A DNA stretch of 64,000 nucleotides from assembly GCA_037974665.1 (NCBI GenBank), contig CM075764.1:78322325-78386324 (forward strand), read 5' to 3'. The notes beneath the pieces are model-generated. The model saw only the letters and a program-made list of their open reading frames with translations, made no database searches and had not been told where the DNA came from. A program made the position numbers and the translations under genes. This document shows, one piece after another, positions 1-10,743 of the stretch; the first letter of the stretch is position 1; every line of letters starts with the position of its first letter. The DNA is from Ehretia macrophylla (lineage: Eukaryota > Streptophyta > Magnoliopsida > Boraginales > Ehretiaceae).

Positions 1-29
1 TGTTATATCATCTTCCTGTTTTGTTTCAG

Positions 30-99
30 GCTCTTGATTGGTAACTGGTCAAACAGTGGCCTTGTATTGATATTTGCAGCTTACTTGTCTGCTATATGA
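30..99 (+). CDS. possible last exon of an upstream host gene (partial)
   Basis: A pyrimidine-rich tract ending in TTTGTTTCAG is followed by a short open stretch that reads to a TGA at 97-99. It encodes about 22 residues beginning LLIGNWSNSG, with a hydrophobic end (LVLIFAAYLSAI) that would suit the C-terminal membrane segment of a protein whose other exons lie left of the window. I do not recognise the family. The support is only the good acceptor and the membrane-like peptide; such a short open stretch could occur by chance. Confidence 0.3.
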
Positions 100-744
100 T
101 TTTCTACAACCTTCAAGGTTGTCGCATAGCCTATTCTTGATGATGCTTTCTCGGACATCAACTAGTTTCAACTTATACAGATATAGAGAATGTTACTGCT
201 CCATCTGGAGAAGAGACCAATTCTTCAGGACCTGATATTCTTTATCCTGTCTGCCTATGCTCTTTCTGTTTTTTTTTTTTTTTTGGAAATGACTTTCATG
301 TTCATTCACTGTTAGTCTACTTAGTAATCTTCTAAGCCCAAAGTTGAGGATTATCTTTCATCTATTTTTCGTGTCAGCTTGCTATCAAATTCAGAATTCT
401 AATGGTGGAAATTCTACTACCATTCTTATATTGTCAATGAAGTACTGTATTCATTTAGATGCACATATCGTTGTCTATCATTTGTACAGAGAATTTGTGT
501 TGTTGGTCAGCATGCTTAGGTTACAGATATTCCTTATTGCAATGCTATCTATTATTAGCCTAAAAGCATCACTCTTCTAAAAAATTCTAACTCATTTTTA
601 TTTTTATTTTTATTTTTATTTTTTTTGGCTAGGTATAGATGTTTAACTTCTATTTAGCTGTTTCGCATTATAAGGGTTTCAACTAGATACTTGGGATTGG
701 TTCAGGGGAAAAACTTCAAAACCTCCGTGTGCGATAGCTTTTTA

Positions 745-797
745 GATGGGCCTCCCATTCTTTTTTGATGGGCCTCCCATTCTTTTTTGATGGGCCC
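745..797. repeat. 22-bp tandem repeat, two copies plus a partial third
   Basis: The unit starts gatgggcctcccattc and ends in a T run. Copies lie at 745-766 and 767-788, and a partial third starts at 789. Confidence 0.85.
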
Positions 798-1164
798 TAC
801 ACGTCCTATTGGAAGTTTTAAGGAGTGACCCTTGGTTCAGGGCAATTATAGTGAAAGGCATTTTTTTGCTGTTCTCTCTCTCGTTTTTTTTTGGCCCAAG
901 TATTCCCTTGTGGAAATTTCTGTTATGTGAGGTGTTGAGTAGTCAGTGCTTGTTCTTGTCTTGATATATTTCTTCTGTGGAGTTGGGACCAGATATAATA
1001 ACCTTTTCTTCGGATGCTATATAGCCTAGGATATGTAATTGGCCATCTCAGAGCGAATTCACCAAGCGCCAATTGGTTGAACTCCATTGTATGAGTTATT
1101 TGAGTAGTAACATGCCTATAAGCCTTATAAGCCATCTTACGTTCTCTCCATTTATAAGAAAAGC

Positions 1165-1183
1165 TTCTTCTTCTTCTTCTTCG
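1165..1183. repeat. (TTC)n microsatellite
   Basis: About six TTC units in a row, ending before cgcgc. A similar (TTC)n tract lies near 40919-40938. Confidence 0.8.
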
Positions 1184-2918
1184 CGCTTAGCTGTAATGCC
1201 TTACATCAATCCTTATTAAACTCCATTTGTGTCTTTGTCTCTATTTCCTAGCTTACTGGCAAATTGTCTATCTTGATCATCATCAGTAGTTGCATCAATT
1301 CTTTTTCTTTTTGCGCAGCTTTTAATTTGTTAATGTTTACCAAGAAAGGATATTGTTAAAGCTGGGTGATGGCATCAGCAGACTATATACAATAATCATG
1401 AAAACGTTGCAAGTTACTCGTCTTTCAATCGCAGCTCGTATTATTGCTGCTAACCGTCCGTCTGAAGAAAGACCAAGTCCGTCTGATCATTAAGAATCTG
1501 CAGGCTTTATACTATGAGAAGTTGTTTGCCTCGCCTATACTCATGTTTAATGATAGGTTGAATTTAAATTTTTTTGAAATGAAGGTTGAGATGTTGTTTG
1601 AGTATAAAGAAGTATTAAGAGACTGTATGGAAGAGTTTTGACCTGGCATACAATAAAAAATAAGATTAGGATCATTGCAAAATACTATCACAGTTGGTAG
1701 TTTCTGAATACATGCTTCCTCCATTCAAGGGTTAAAAACTATGACTGGTGAGCATAGCATACATGTGGGTGGAGGTTTAATAACAAGCTTGCAAATTGCA
1801 AGTATTTAGAAAAAAAAAAAAAAATAGAGAAAATTGTGAAATATAACCCAAAGGACACCACAACCAATTTGCAAACAAAATAAAACAAAATGTGAAAGTA
1901 TCAGTGAACAATTACAAGGCATTGAGAGCTAGACAGGCTACTTCAGAGAAAATAAATGGAGATTGGAGATTATTGTGAAACAGGTAAAGATGCAATTGAA
2001 TAGGAGTCGTTCGACCCTATTTTTGAAACGATGTTCAATTTTTTTTTTCCTCTTAAGTGCTTTCGGAGATGGTTTCCTGGAAGGGTGGAGACCTACAATT
2101 GGATTAGACTGTTCTTACTTCAAATCTGTTTGTCGAGCCAACTGCTTGTAGTTGTAGAGAAAGATGGGAACGATAAAAAGTCCCTAATTGCATTGGTTGT
2201 GGTCCTAATTGAGAGGAAGGAAACATGATTCTCTTCTTTGAATCTGTTGCACAATGTGATTGGTGATCTGATAGAACACAAAAGGACTAATATATATCTA
2301 TAGTAGTTTCTTGTAATTTGTAAAAAATGTACAATACTCTTCATGTATTTTTAAAAATGCACAAGAACTCCTATGATTTTATAAAACGTAGCACACGTGT
2401 CCTTCTGTCTTTTTTCATCAACTTTTTTAACAAAAGTAGTTAAAAGACGTAAATGTCCTTATTTTTACCTATTTTTCATTTAGCTTATCAACTTCTCTAA
2501 ATTTACCAATTTACCCCTCTCTAGTACCCTCTTTGTTCCCCAAGCTCAAAGACTCCAATTTTTTCATTTGTCAATCTAGTCTCTTGCTTTTAACAAACTC
2601 CATGGCCTTCAAATACTGGTCAAATGAATTCAAACTTTTTCTTCTCAATAACATCATTGATTAGACCTTTTCCTTTATATGTAATTCTTATTCTGCTCTG
2701 CTTCTTCAACAACAATAGTCTCTACTGTTTCGTCAAAGCAATACCAAAGATGGGTCTTTGAGTAATCGAAGAAAACCCAGGTGAGTTAAAAACATTCCAT
2801 GTTTTTCAGTATATGAAAGACCCAATAAAGCATCTATTAATTGAATTTCTATAACTGCAAAACACGTAAGAAAATTGGCGAAGAATTCAACCTATATATT
2901 TTTGACCAAAACAAAAGC

Positions 2919-2973
<55 letters not shown>

Positions 2974-3129
2974 ATATGTATATCTATATATATATGTATA
3001 TATGTATATATGTATATGTATATATGTATATGTATATATGTATATGTATATATGTATATGTATATATGTATATATGTATATATACTATATACATATATAT
3101 ATATATATATGTATATATGTATATACATA

Positions 3130-3200
<71 letters not shown>

Positions 3201-3204
3201 ATAT
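2919..3204. repeat. imperfect AT/ATATGT microsatellite array
   Basis: About 285 bp of TA dinucleotides broken at intervals by G or C (tatatgtatatatgta-type units). Long open frames run through it on both strands because TA/TG repeats avoid stops in some frames; their Tyr-Ile-rich products are not real proteins. Confidence 0.95.
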
Positions 3205-3501
3205 TCGTCTCAGCCGTTTTGGACCACGACAAACTTCGTTTCTGGTGTCAAAAGAACCGACTTCGCTAGAGGAAGCGTTTGGCGACAGTGACGTTTCACA
3301 AGATGGCTGCCATGGCCGTCGGCGAGAGCTTGAAGGTGGCGGCTGAAGGAAGGGTTGTTCATGGTGATTCTGACATTGGTGAGGTGATTGGAATGTATCA
3401 TCTTGTTCGCCGGATAGAGGAAAACAAGACGGTGCTGGAGCCGCGTGCTGCCGTGGACTGGAGAAGGTTGGAGATAGGGTGGCTGATAGGGTTGTGGGGG
3501 T
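3205..3501. other. GC-richer island, unassigned
   Basis: This stretch is clearly richer in G and C than its surroundings, lying between two AT arrays. An ATG at 3303 opens a frame, but the frame runs into the TA tract and has no recognisable domain. It could be a repeat-borne or gene-derived scrap; nothing firmer can be said. Confidence 0.35.
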
Positions 3502-3530
3502 GTTTATATATATATATATATATATATATA
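3502..3530. repeat. (TA)n tract at the left edge of the Helitron
   Basis: TA dinucleotides directly precede the TC terminus at 3531. A matching TA tract directly follows the other end at 9190, as expected if the element inserted between A and T inside one TA microsatellite. Confidence 0.8.
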
Positions 3531-4093
3531 TCTTTAATAATACATAAAAGAATATGAAGGGTTAAAATTGTCTAAGCATGCATATTTGTAGGTCATCACT
3601 GCTTTAGAGTGCTTGTACTATGTTTTAACATTATTGTACTTTTTATTTTCTAGGACCATAATGTCCAGGGACAAAATCGTCCAAGAGGTCATATTTGTTG
3701 GTTATCAATGCAAAAAACGAATTGTATCGTGTGCTAATAATATTATACAGTTTATTGTATGACTATATTACCCTTAATGGAATCTGACTACATCTTTCAT
3801 CTTCACACGTTCTCTCTCACAAATAGACAGATCAACCTAGAAGCTTCTCCAGATTTTTCTCTTTCTGGTAAGCTTTCTTTCTCTTTATTTTTCTCTCTAC
3901 ACACTCATACAAACTACATGCTATGTAGTTACTTTTCTTCCTTTTCTTTTTCTCATCAAAGCGCCAAACTCCCATCCCGTGACTGTGTGCACGGTGTAAG
4001 TGGGTGATGGTGGTGATATTGGTGGCGGTGTTGATCAGTGATGGGTGGCGGTGTTAGTGGTGTCAATGAGTATTACGAGGCATCCTTTTTCCT

Positions 4094-5437
4094 TTGACAA
4101 CAACAGTCATCAATGGTGAAGGGTACTTGGTGATGGAATTATTTGCAAGCCCAGAAGAGATAGATGCCATGATGAAGATAATGAAGAAGTTGCTTGATGA
4201 ATTTGACCCTTCTTCTACTGTCTCCATTTTCTCCACCAAGAACCAGTTATTTCGTTTTGAAGTCAATCATTTATTTGAAATATTGTTAGATAGTTTTTTA
4301 TCATTTCTTTTATTTAAGTCTCCTTATTTTTGCAGCAACAATTAATTGATGACGACTTCTATGAGAGTGCTGAGAATATTTCCTATTTCTTCGAAGGTAC
4401 TTTTGGTTTATTAATTTTGACTCGCTTATTAATTCCATTTATTTCTTTGTATCAGCTTTTTACTATTAGTTGATTGATTAGAGTTTTTAATAAGTTGCTA
4501 AAGACTCGATATGATATTCAAAAAGAAAAAAGAAAAAAAACTTGACAGATCGTGGTCTATTGTTTACTAATTATAAGGACTAAGATTAATGAAAACGAGG
4601 ATGTGTGAGCTTGAAGAAACCTTTCATTTGCTTATTGTATTTTATTGTTTTAGAGTGTAATGGATAATGGTTCAATTTTGGTTTAGGGTTGATACATCGT
4701 TATCTTTTTATTTTTATTTTTGTGTTGATTTCTCGGTAGAAGTGGGTCTAACTTCGATCGACACGTTAATAAATCTTATCACATGAGCTTTCCTGTGTTG
4801 TGTTCTCATTTAGCTTGTTGTAGGTTCTGCTGAATCACTTGGTTTTGTTCAACATGGTTTACATAATGTATCATCATCTACAGGGTGCTATTTGAATAAG
4901 TCCAGCCAACATTATCTCTCTTTGCCTCTTAATGTTTTGGTACATTTAGCTTCATGGAATTTGGTCAACTTTTCTATATTATGTATCTACATCTTGCTAA
5001 ATTTAACTCTATGCTAAGTATATGGGCTTATGATTGGTTTGTGGACAGAGAAAGCTTTTGATAATGAAGGCAACCAAAACAACTGTCAATCAACAAAGTT
5101 GGGCATGGTATGGATCCACTCAGTCCTTTCAATAAGAAGTTTGGAGAAAAATTCATGTTATGATACAATTCTTCTTGACTCGAAACTATGTTTTTAGTGT
5201 TGTTCCCTATTATGAGTTTTGAATTAAATTATTGGAGATATGGTCTGTAATTATGTAGAAGTTCATTATTCAATGCTGCTTATGGTATTTTTGTTTTCTT
5301 GTGCCTTTATTTTGCAGCTTTACATGAGCTTGATCCAGTATTTAAGGAATTTTCTTACTCAAGAGAGATTTTCAAGATTTGTAAAATCATTAGGTTACAG
5401 GGAGCCAGCAATCATTCAATCCGTGTACATCTTTAAG
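4094..5437 (+). pseudogene. captured fragment of a phytanoyl-CoA dioxygenase (PhyH) family gene
   Basis: Four exon-like blocks match the N-terminal half of the plant PhyH family, iron/2-oxoglutarate dioxygenases of about 280 residues. Block 1 (to 4246) reads GYLVMELFASPEEIDAM and FSTKNQ. Block 2 (4336-4396) reads QQLIDDDFYESAENISYFFE. Block 3 (5049-5107) contains KAFDNEG, then INKVGH. Block 4 (5318-5437) contains ALHELDPVF, then KSLGYREP and QSVYIFK. Most splice borders are intact (AAG|GTATT after block 4). Reading frame is lost inside block 3 and again inside block 4, and the block 1 donor looks damaged. The second half, with the iron ligands, is absent. It is a broken partial copy, with no product expected, lying inside the Helitron in its orientation. 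Confidence 0.85.
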
Positions 5438-5833
5438 GTATTACTACTTATATTTGTGATATACGATAGTGTGGATTTACTTTCAATGTCTTTATTATGA
5501 TCTTTAACCATGTTCTCTGGTTGATATCTTAAGGTACTTGAAAATATTTTGGTAAGGTAAATTTTCAAATCTCAAATTAAAACTTAAGCTTAATTAATCA
5601 ATTTTAACTATTAACATCAGAGGAAATTGCATATGTCTTTTCTGACTAATCGTACTGAGTAGTAACATATTATTGCAACATTACAATTTGTCAACTATTT
5701 TTTTCATATGAACAGGTAGCAAATTTCAGTGGCATAACTTTCTTTTCATTTGAATCATAACTAAGAACACAAAGTAAAACAATGCAATTAGTGTCGCCTT
5801 ATGCATTTCACATACTATTTAGATTGACTATTA

Positions 5834-6016
5834 ATGTTTGAGTGGTGTAATGACAATTATGAGGATAAAGTGTGTGATAAATTGTTAAAACTTGCTAAAC
5901 CTTGGTCATTAGCAGGAACTGATGGGGAACTTTTTACTTCAAGCTCTTCGAAGTTTGTTGACGAACATCCTAATGTTCATGAAGATGCTATTGCAAAAAA
6001 GCAAAATTTTCAATAG
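5834..6016 (+). other. open stretch of 60 codons, unassigned
   Basis: An open frame starting MFEWCNDNYEDKV, with a hydrophilic, codon-like composition, ending in a TAG at 6014-6016. I do not recognise it. Its place between the PhyH and 14-3-3 pieces makes it a candidate for another captured exon, but chance cannot be excluded. Confidence 0.25.
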
Positions 6017-6419
6017 GGAAAAAACACTTTAATCTTTTTGCATAGACGCATTAAAATCCTTAAATAGGATTTAGTTGTATAGTTCTGAAAATGGCCACTA
6101 TATTTCTAAAGGTACATTTCAAATGGCCATGTTTTTTGGATCACTTCTTGCTAACTCTCACTATCCAAAATCCTTACACACCATCTACTAGGCTACTTTT
6201 TTGCTAATAGCCACTCTCTGTAAGGATAAATTCCGAACATATGTTTCAATAGGTGTTTTACTTTTGGTTGTATTGCTAATTGTTACAAATCATGCTTAGT
6301 TGCTTTTGTATCTTAGTTGTTCACTTCAGAATATGTCATCGTGGATTCACCTCTAACTAATAGTAATTTTTGCGTGGTGCTTTATCAGTTACAGAGGTAA
6401 TCTCATTTTTTCATGGCAG

Positions 6420-6515
6420 GTGGGACAAGAATTTCGTTTTTACAACAACTGATATTTGAAGATGCAGATGAAAATGATGAAGATTTTACTTTCTTAGATG
6501 CAATAAACTTTGATG
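6420..6515 (+). other. exon-like block, unassigned captured sequence
   Basis: The block is bounded by an acceptor-like CATGGCAG and a donor-like G|GTAAGG. It is open in one frame, with an acidic peptide (FEDADENDEDFTFLDAINFD). The borders and composition look like a genuine exon, but I do not recognise the family. It lies inside the Helitron and probably comes from a further captured gene. Confidence 0.4.
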
Positions 6516-6692
6516 GTAAGGTGTATGGTATAATATTTCCAACCTATAGTTTAGTGTATGCTGATTTTGCAGATCCTAATCTTTGTTTTAGAAGATTGAT
6601 AAGAGCTGAATCACTTGCTAATTTGTTGTCACACATCTCTACTACCTGTGGTTACCTGGTTGAATCTTGTAGACAACTTTTGTATATACATC

Positions 6693-6790
6693 AAACTTGC
6701 ATTAGCCCGCAGGTGATGAACTTCCAAATCTTTCATGCCGATATCATAAAACTTGCATTAGCCCAGAGGTGATCAACTTCCAAATCTTTC
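6693..6790 (+). repeat. 42-bp direct repeat, two copies
   Basis: Copies at 6693-6734 and 6748-6790 share aaacttgcattagccc and cttccaaatctttc, with a few differences. The second copy runs into the 14-3-3 homology. This looks like a local duplication made during or after capture. Confidence 0.8.
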
Positions 6791-6795
6791 TGCAT

Positions 6796-7045
6796 TGTAG
6801 CTTGATTCCTTCATGTTCAACCAGTGAAGCCTCTGTGTTCTTCTACAAAATGTGAGTGTTTTAGTTGGTTTTGATAAATGCCACAAACTTTGTTTTGTTT
6901 GAATGTATTTGCTGCTTATGCTTTTTGTCTAAAGTTTGAAGTTGTGGGTTCATGCAGGAAAGGAGACTATTACCGGTATTTACCAGAGTTTAAGATTGGG
7001 AATGAAAGAAAGGAGGTTGCTGATCAGTCACTCAAGGCATATCAA
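6796..7045 (+). pseudogene. captured fragment of an epsilon-type 14-3-3 gene
   Basis: 14-3-3 proteins are dimeric phosphoserine-binding regulators of about 250-260 residues. Two exon pieces are seen. The first (6796-6851) reads CSLIPSCSTSEASVFFYK and the next (6958-7045) reads [14 protein letters not shown] and ADQSLKAYQ. Together they cover one stretch of the protein around helices 5-6. The intron between them is kept with normal borders (AAAAT|GTGAGT and ATGCAG|GAAAGG), and the split Met codon AT|G is preserved. The N-terminal helices and the remaining C-terminal helices are missing, so this is a non-functional fragment inside the Helitron. The PSCST and KGDYYRYL wording fits plant epsilon-group members. 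Confidence 0.88.
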
Positions 7046-8064
7046 GTTTCAACTGTTGGCATATTGCTTGAATCTTTTTCCTTTCTCTTTGTTTTTTGTT
7101 TTTCTTAAAAAAATTACTTTGCTTTTTTGCCTGATTAAGCTGTATGAAATTGCTTTAAGCATGTCATTGTTCTTAAAGGTTTCATTTACTAATTTAGCTA
7201 ATACTGTAGGATGCAGATAGTTGGTGCATGTTGATATGATGCTGATTATGATCTGTTCAAAGCTCACAAATTGCTAGATTGTTCTTGTTGCATCTGAGGC
7301 ATTATTTATATTAGGTGGACGATGATTTATTGGTATTTTAAGGGCGATTATTGGCATTTCTAATTGGATATTGGTTACTCTTTTTTTTCACAATGCATAT
7401 GCACAGATGATATACTGACATTGGTTCAAACTCCTCAAATAGTTCACACAACGTCTAATGCCCTTGCATTTAAGAATTAACTGGGGCATAAGCATATTAC
7501 CTTTTTTTGAAATTGAAAACAGAAGTGAATTACACACATAATGTGGAGCACATCGTACAGCTGCTATTGCAGAACCACATGAAAATGATGGAACCCATCC
7601 CATATGCCCACACAGCTCGAGATGGAGATAAATGATAGCTGGTTAACTTTGGATGTTGCCTCGTCTCATGATAAACAATTGCAGAGTAGTTGTGACATAG
7701 TTGCCTCATGTCAGCGAAGTTGCGCATGTGGTGCCAATTTATGCTGGTGAGTTTACAATTGCAGCTTATTGAATCCCTAACTTTGTTTATAGGCCCAAAA
7801 ATTAAAAGATTATTAAAATTAGAGCTGTGAATTTTAGTATAAGAATGCTAATTTACTTCAATTTTATTTGTTATGTTTATGATCTTAGCTTTCAATTTAA
7901 AGAAAGAACGAAATTTTGTTAATTCTATCATGAAAATGCTCATTTATTTGACATAAGTTAGAGATACATTTTCAGTAATCTGGATAGCATTCCATGCTTT
8001 TAATATATTACTGTTTGACACTTTTGAAGTGGACATAAACTTTGCTGTAAAAATCCATATGTAG
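7046..8064 (+). other. Helitron interior, no recognised gene
   Basis: AT-rich sequence. A coding-like peptide (VEHIVQLLLQNHMKMMEP) can be read at about 7540-7630 in the element's orientation, but its family is unknown. The rest looks like intron or spacer. Confidence 0.4.
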
Positions 8065-8163
8065 GCAATTGCAAATGCTTTACAGGGTCAAGAGTCTGAA
8101 AATTCTCAAGAAGCCTCAAGAGTCCTGGATATATATAATTTTGAGGCAACATGTCACAAAATG
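8065..8163 (+). pseudogene. captured exon fragment of an AGO4-like Argonaute gene
   Basis: The block follows an acceptor (TATGTAG) and ends at a donor (ATG|GTAAGT). It reads AIANALQGQESENSQEASRV and then LDI, a well-conserved stretch of the N/linker region of AGO4-clade Argonautes, where ILRQHxxK comes next. Here a TATA insertion after LDI shifts the frame, and ILRQH continues in another frame. AGO4 proteins load 24-nt siRNAs for RNA-directed DNA methylation. Only one of about 20 exons is present, with no PAZ or PIWI, so this is a non-functional captured scrap near the Helitron 3' end. Confidence 0.85.
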
Positions 8164-9150
8164 GTAAGTCTCAATCCAAAAGCTTAGAATATATACAAAC
8201 CACAAAGCTTCAAATGCTAGAACATCAAATCATAACCCGGTCTGAGACTCAATTACAGAGCAAAGGAAACGGAAGAAACTGCACTACATACTAAACTGCT
8301 GAATCTCATATAATTACAACGTTACACGAAATTTAAGATTGAATACAATCTACAGATAGATATGGCAAACCATATTATATGAGGCATACATTTTGAAAAA
8401 GATGAAGAAAAATGAAAGTGAAGTTGTATGCATTTCTCCTACCTAGCTTTCGACGAAACAGGTATAGCATGACTGTTCCTCTTCAAATGTGTGCACTAAG
8501 TAAGACGAATAAGTAGCACGACCATAATAAAGATGCATGTCATAATTAAGTAGACAAGCCAAGTGAAGCATGAAGTCTTCCAGCTCTGCGAGTATACATT
8601 GACAGCCCGAGTATTTGCATGCCCCGTGCTTGCCAAGCTTTGCTCAACTGCTTTCTCTGTTGACTCAAGTACCTGCAGTTCATTTTGTAATTACAATATG
8701 AGACAAGATCATTGTTACATATATATTCACGCACGAATGCGTCTACTATATCTTAATATATTCTTTTGTGAATGTGTATTATGAATATGTATCTTAATAT
8801 TGGATTTGTGATACACTACAATAAAAATAATATTTTGCAAATGCAATTCAAGCAGATTATAATCTGGGTAGTTTCTTTTGTGCCTTCCCTGCTGTAAATG
8901 TGTGTTTATATATATGTTCATGTGCTAATATGTTATTGTATCTTAAAGTTGTTTACGATTATATGGATAATACTATTTATCCAACAATTTCATTTAATCA
9001 ATACAGGTTGATTTTTATTGTATTAAATTTTAAAAAAATTATTATAATTTTTAGAAAAAGGTAATCACAATTAAAAAAAAAAACTTGCAACTTGTATAAT
9101 GTATATCTCATTTAAAAATTTCATATACAACATTTGTTTCAATATATATT
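8164..9150 (+). other. Helitron 3' interior, no gene seen
   Basis: AT-rich DNA with no recognisable exon after the AGO4-like piece. Short open frames are present on both strands but none looks coding. Confidence 0.5.
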
Positions 9151-9159
9151 AGGTTCAGT

Positions 9160-9188
9160 CCGTGCATTTGCACGGGCAAACCTAACTA

Positions 9189-9189
<1 letters not shown>
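9160..9189 (+). other. Helitron 3' terminal hairpin and CTAG end
   Basis: Stem CCGTGCA / TGCACGG with loop TT at 9160-9175, then GCAAACCTAA, then CTAG followed by T. This is the layout expected of a Helitron 3' terminus, where the hairpin acts as the rolling-circle stop signal. Confidence 0.85.
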
Positions 9190-9227
<38 letters not shown>

Positions 9228-9235
9228 TATATACA
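9190..9235. repeat. (TA)n tract at the right edge of the Helitron
   Basis: About 20 TA units directly follow the CTAG end, then tagatatatacacc. It pairs with the TA tract at 3502-3530 as the split target site. Confidence 0.9.
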
Positions 9236-9479
9236 CCAAAAGAAAAAACAATAAAGTGGATAGTTTGACTGGGTTGGGGTGGCTGACGGGGTAGGTGGGG
9301 TAAGGGAAGGGGTCGAAGGTAGAATTGGCATTTGGGTTAGATCGATACAGGTCTAGTTTAGATACACGAAAATTTGGGCCCAAATTAATTATGTTGAAAG
9401 TGGGCTTGACTCAGCTCAACTCATCATATATAGGTGGGTCGAGTTGGGTCATATAGTTTTTGACCCAACTCATTTGAGC

Positions 9480-10739
9480 TGAGACCCATTTGAGAGAACA
9501 GTATGAAGTTTCACATATCTCTTGGAGCAAAAGGAAAAACAAAATCTTCACAAGCTCCCAATAGGATCTACACACCTACACAAACTTCTGCTGGCAACTC
9601 TTGATCTTCCCTTTTATGACCGAAATCCACCAGAACAAATCTAGTTGTGGGACTAGAATTTAAATTAAAAATAATTAGAAGAATTTCTTCAAAAAGTTGA
9701 AGGCTACTTAAAAGAGAGAAGAGAGGACTCTTGAAGAGTTGATGCAAATTTTCAGAATTGTAGGAAAGGCCTATTTATAAGAGAAGAGTCTGAGAAAAAA
9801 TCTTTAGGAAAAACATTGTGGGATTTCTTTTTAGTCAAATTTTCCATAACAGATAAACCCAAAAATAATTTTCCTATTTTCCATCTCTTTTTTCTCTCCT
9901 TGGCCAAAATTTCCAAGCTAGCTTGGCCCTAGACCCACACGCTTCCCTAGGGATGCGCGACAGGGTCTTGGCTCCGGCCAGGTTCTCTAATTAATTTTCT
10001 GTGCAATTATTTAATTTAATTCCAACCAATAATTAAAAATAGAAACCCTTTTTTCAATAAAATAAAAATCTATTTTTAATATCTAATTGTCAATTAAATT
10101 AAATACTCTCTATTATTGTTATTACTATAATATAAATATTACTCAAAAGATTAATTGGCTAAAAAGGAGACCAAAAGACATATTTACCCTTTCACTAAAA
10201 ATGAATAAAATATTCTCGTTAGTCTCCTATCAATATTTTATCACTTTAACTTAGTCCACTACACTATAGGACTACAATTATACTCAAGGATAAATACAGT
10301 ATTTACAGAAACAGTCTTCCGCACAACTAAGTGATGAAATGACTATAATGTCCCTCTATACTCACTCGTAATCAAGACAGGTTCCACAGTGTACTATCAC
10401 CTCTTAAACTACATCTTAAACTCCTTAGATCATCTGAATCCACTATACAACCATCCTCCAAGAGTTATCCACTTATCTAAGGGAACTACTCTCAAGTGTA
10501 ATACCAAGTATAGCATCCTGTACTACTATGCATATATTTAGGATGATATAGTCTCGGATTAATCTAAGGGAGTGATTAATGTATAGACTCCTTATTGTAA
10601 ATGCACGTTCTTTCTAATCAGATCCTATACACCCAAACCACAGAGTTAAATGACCTAGCAATTAAACCACACCCATAATGGCTCAAAGTGCAAGCACCTG
10701 ACTTCGTCGATTCATCCATACTTGCTCAAGATTAAGAGC
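9480..10739 (-). repeat. Copia 3' LTR (approximate limits)
   Basis: Its first part, about 9990-10545, matches the right-hand copy at about 20382-20909. A TATA-like CTTATAAATAGG lies on the minus strand at about 9771-9781, where an LTR promoter would be expected. The end near 9480 is an estimate, with no clear CA terminus seen. Confidence 0.65.
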
Positions 10740-10743
10740 TATG

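Larger units (their letters stand above)
100..2918. other. intergenic DNA, no gene seen
   Basis: AT-rich DNA with poly-T and poly-A runs and short scattered open frames without codon-like composition or recognisable domains. If the 30-99 exon is real, the first few hundred bases would be its 3' UTR. About 2290-2480 has phrases such as tagcacacgtgtccttctg that resemble repeat ends, but no boundary could be fixed. Confidence 0.5.
3531..9189 (+). mobile_element. Helitron-like transposon carrying host-gene fragments
   Basis: The 3' end shows the plant Helitron signature: a 7-bp inverted repeat with a 2-nt loop (CCGTGCA/TGCACGG, 9160-9175), then a short spacer, CTAG at 9186-9189 and a T. The 5' end is placed at TCTTTAATAATACATAAA, directly after a TA tract. 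TC...CTRR ends, an A^T insertion point and no target duplication fit the family. No Rep/helicase coding was found, so it is non-autonomous. Inside are spliced-gene fragments in the same orientation: PhyH (4094-5437), 14-3-3 (6796-7045), AGO4-like (8065-8163), plus unassigned exon-like blocks. Exons keep their introns, so capture was at DNA level, as known for Helitrons. The 3' end is strong; the 5' end is an inference. Confidence 0.72.

Noticed and set aside
2841-3346. Long Tyr/Ile-rich open frames on both strands
   Set aside because: They are produced by the TA/TATG microsatellite and have no protein-like composition outside it.
3279-3557. 92-codon frame starting in the GC-rich island
   Set aside because: It runs into the TA repeat and across the Helitron edge; no domain, and the end of the frame is repeat-derived.
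4094-8163. A single working host gene made of the PhyH, 14-3-3 and AGO pieces
   Set aside because: The pieces belong to unrelated families, frames are broken inside exons, and key domains are missing; Helitron capture explains them better.
8813-8835. CACTACAATAAAAATAA as a possible CACTA transposon end
   Set aside because: There is no matching inverted end nearby and no subterminal repeat; it lies inside the Helitron and is probably chance.
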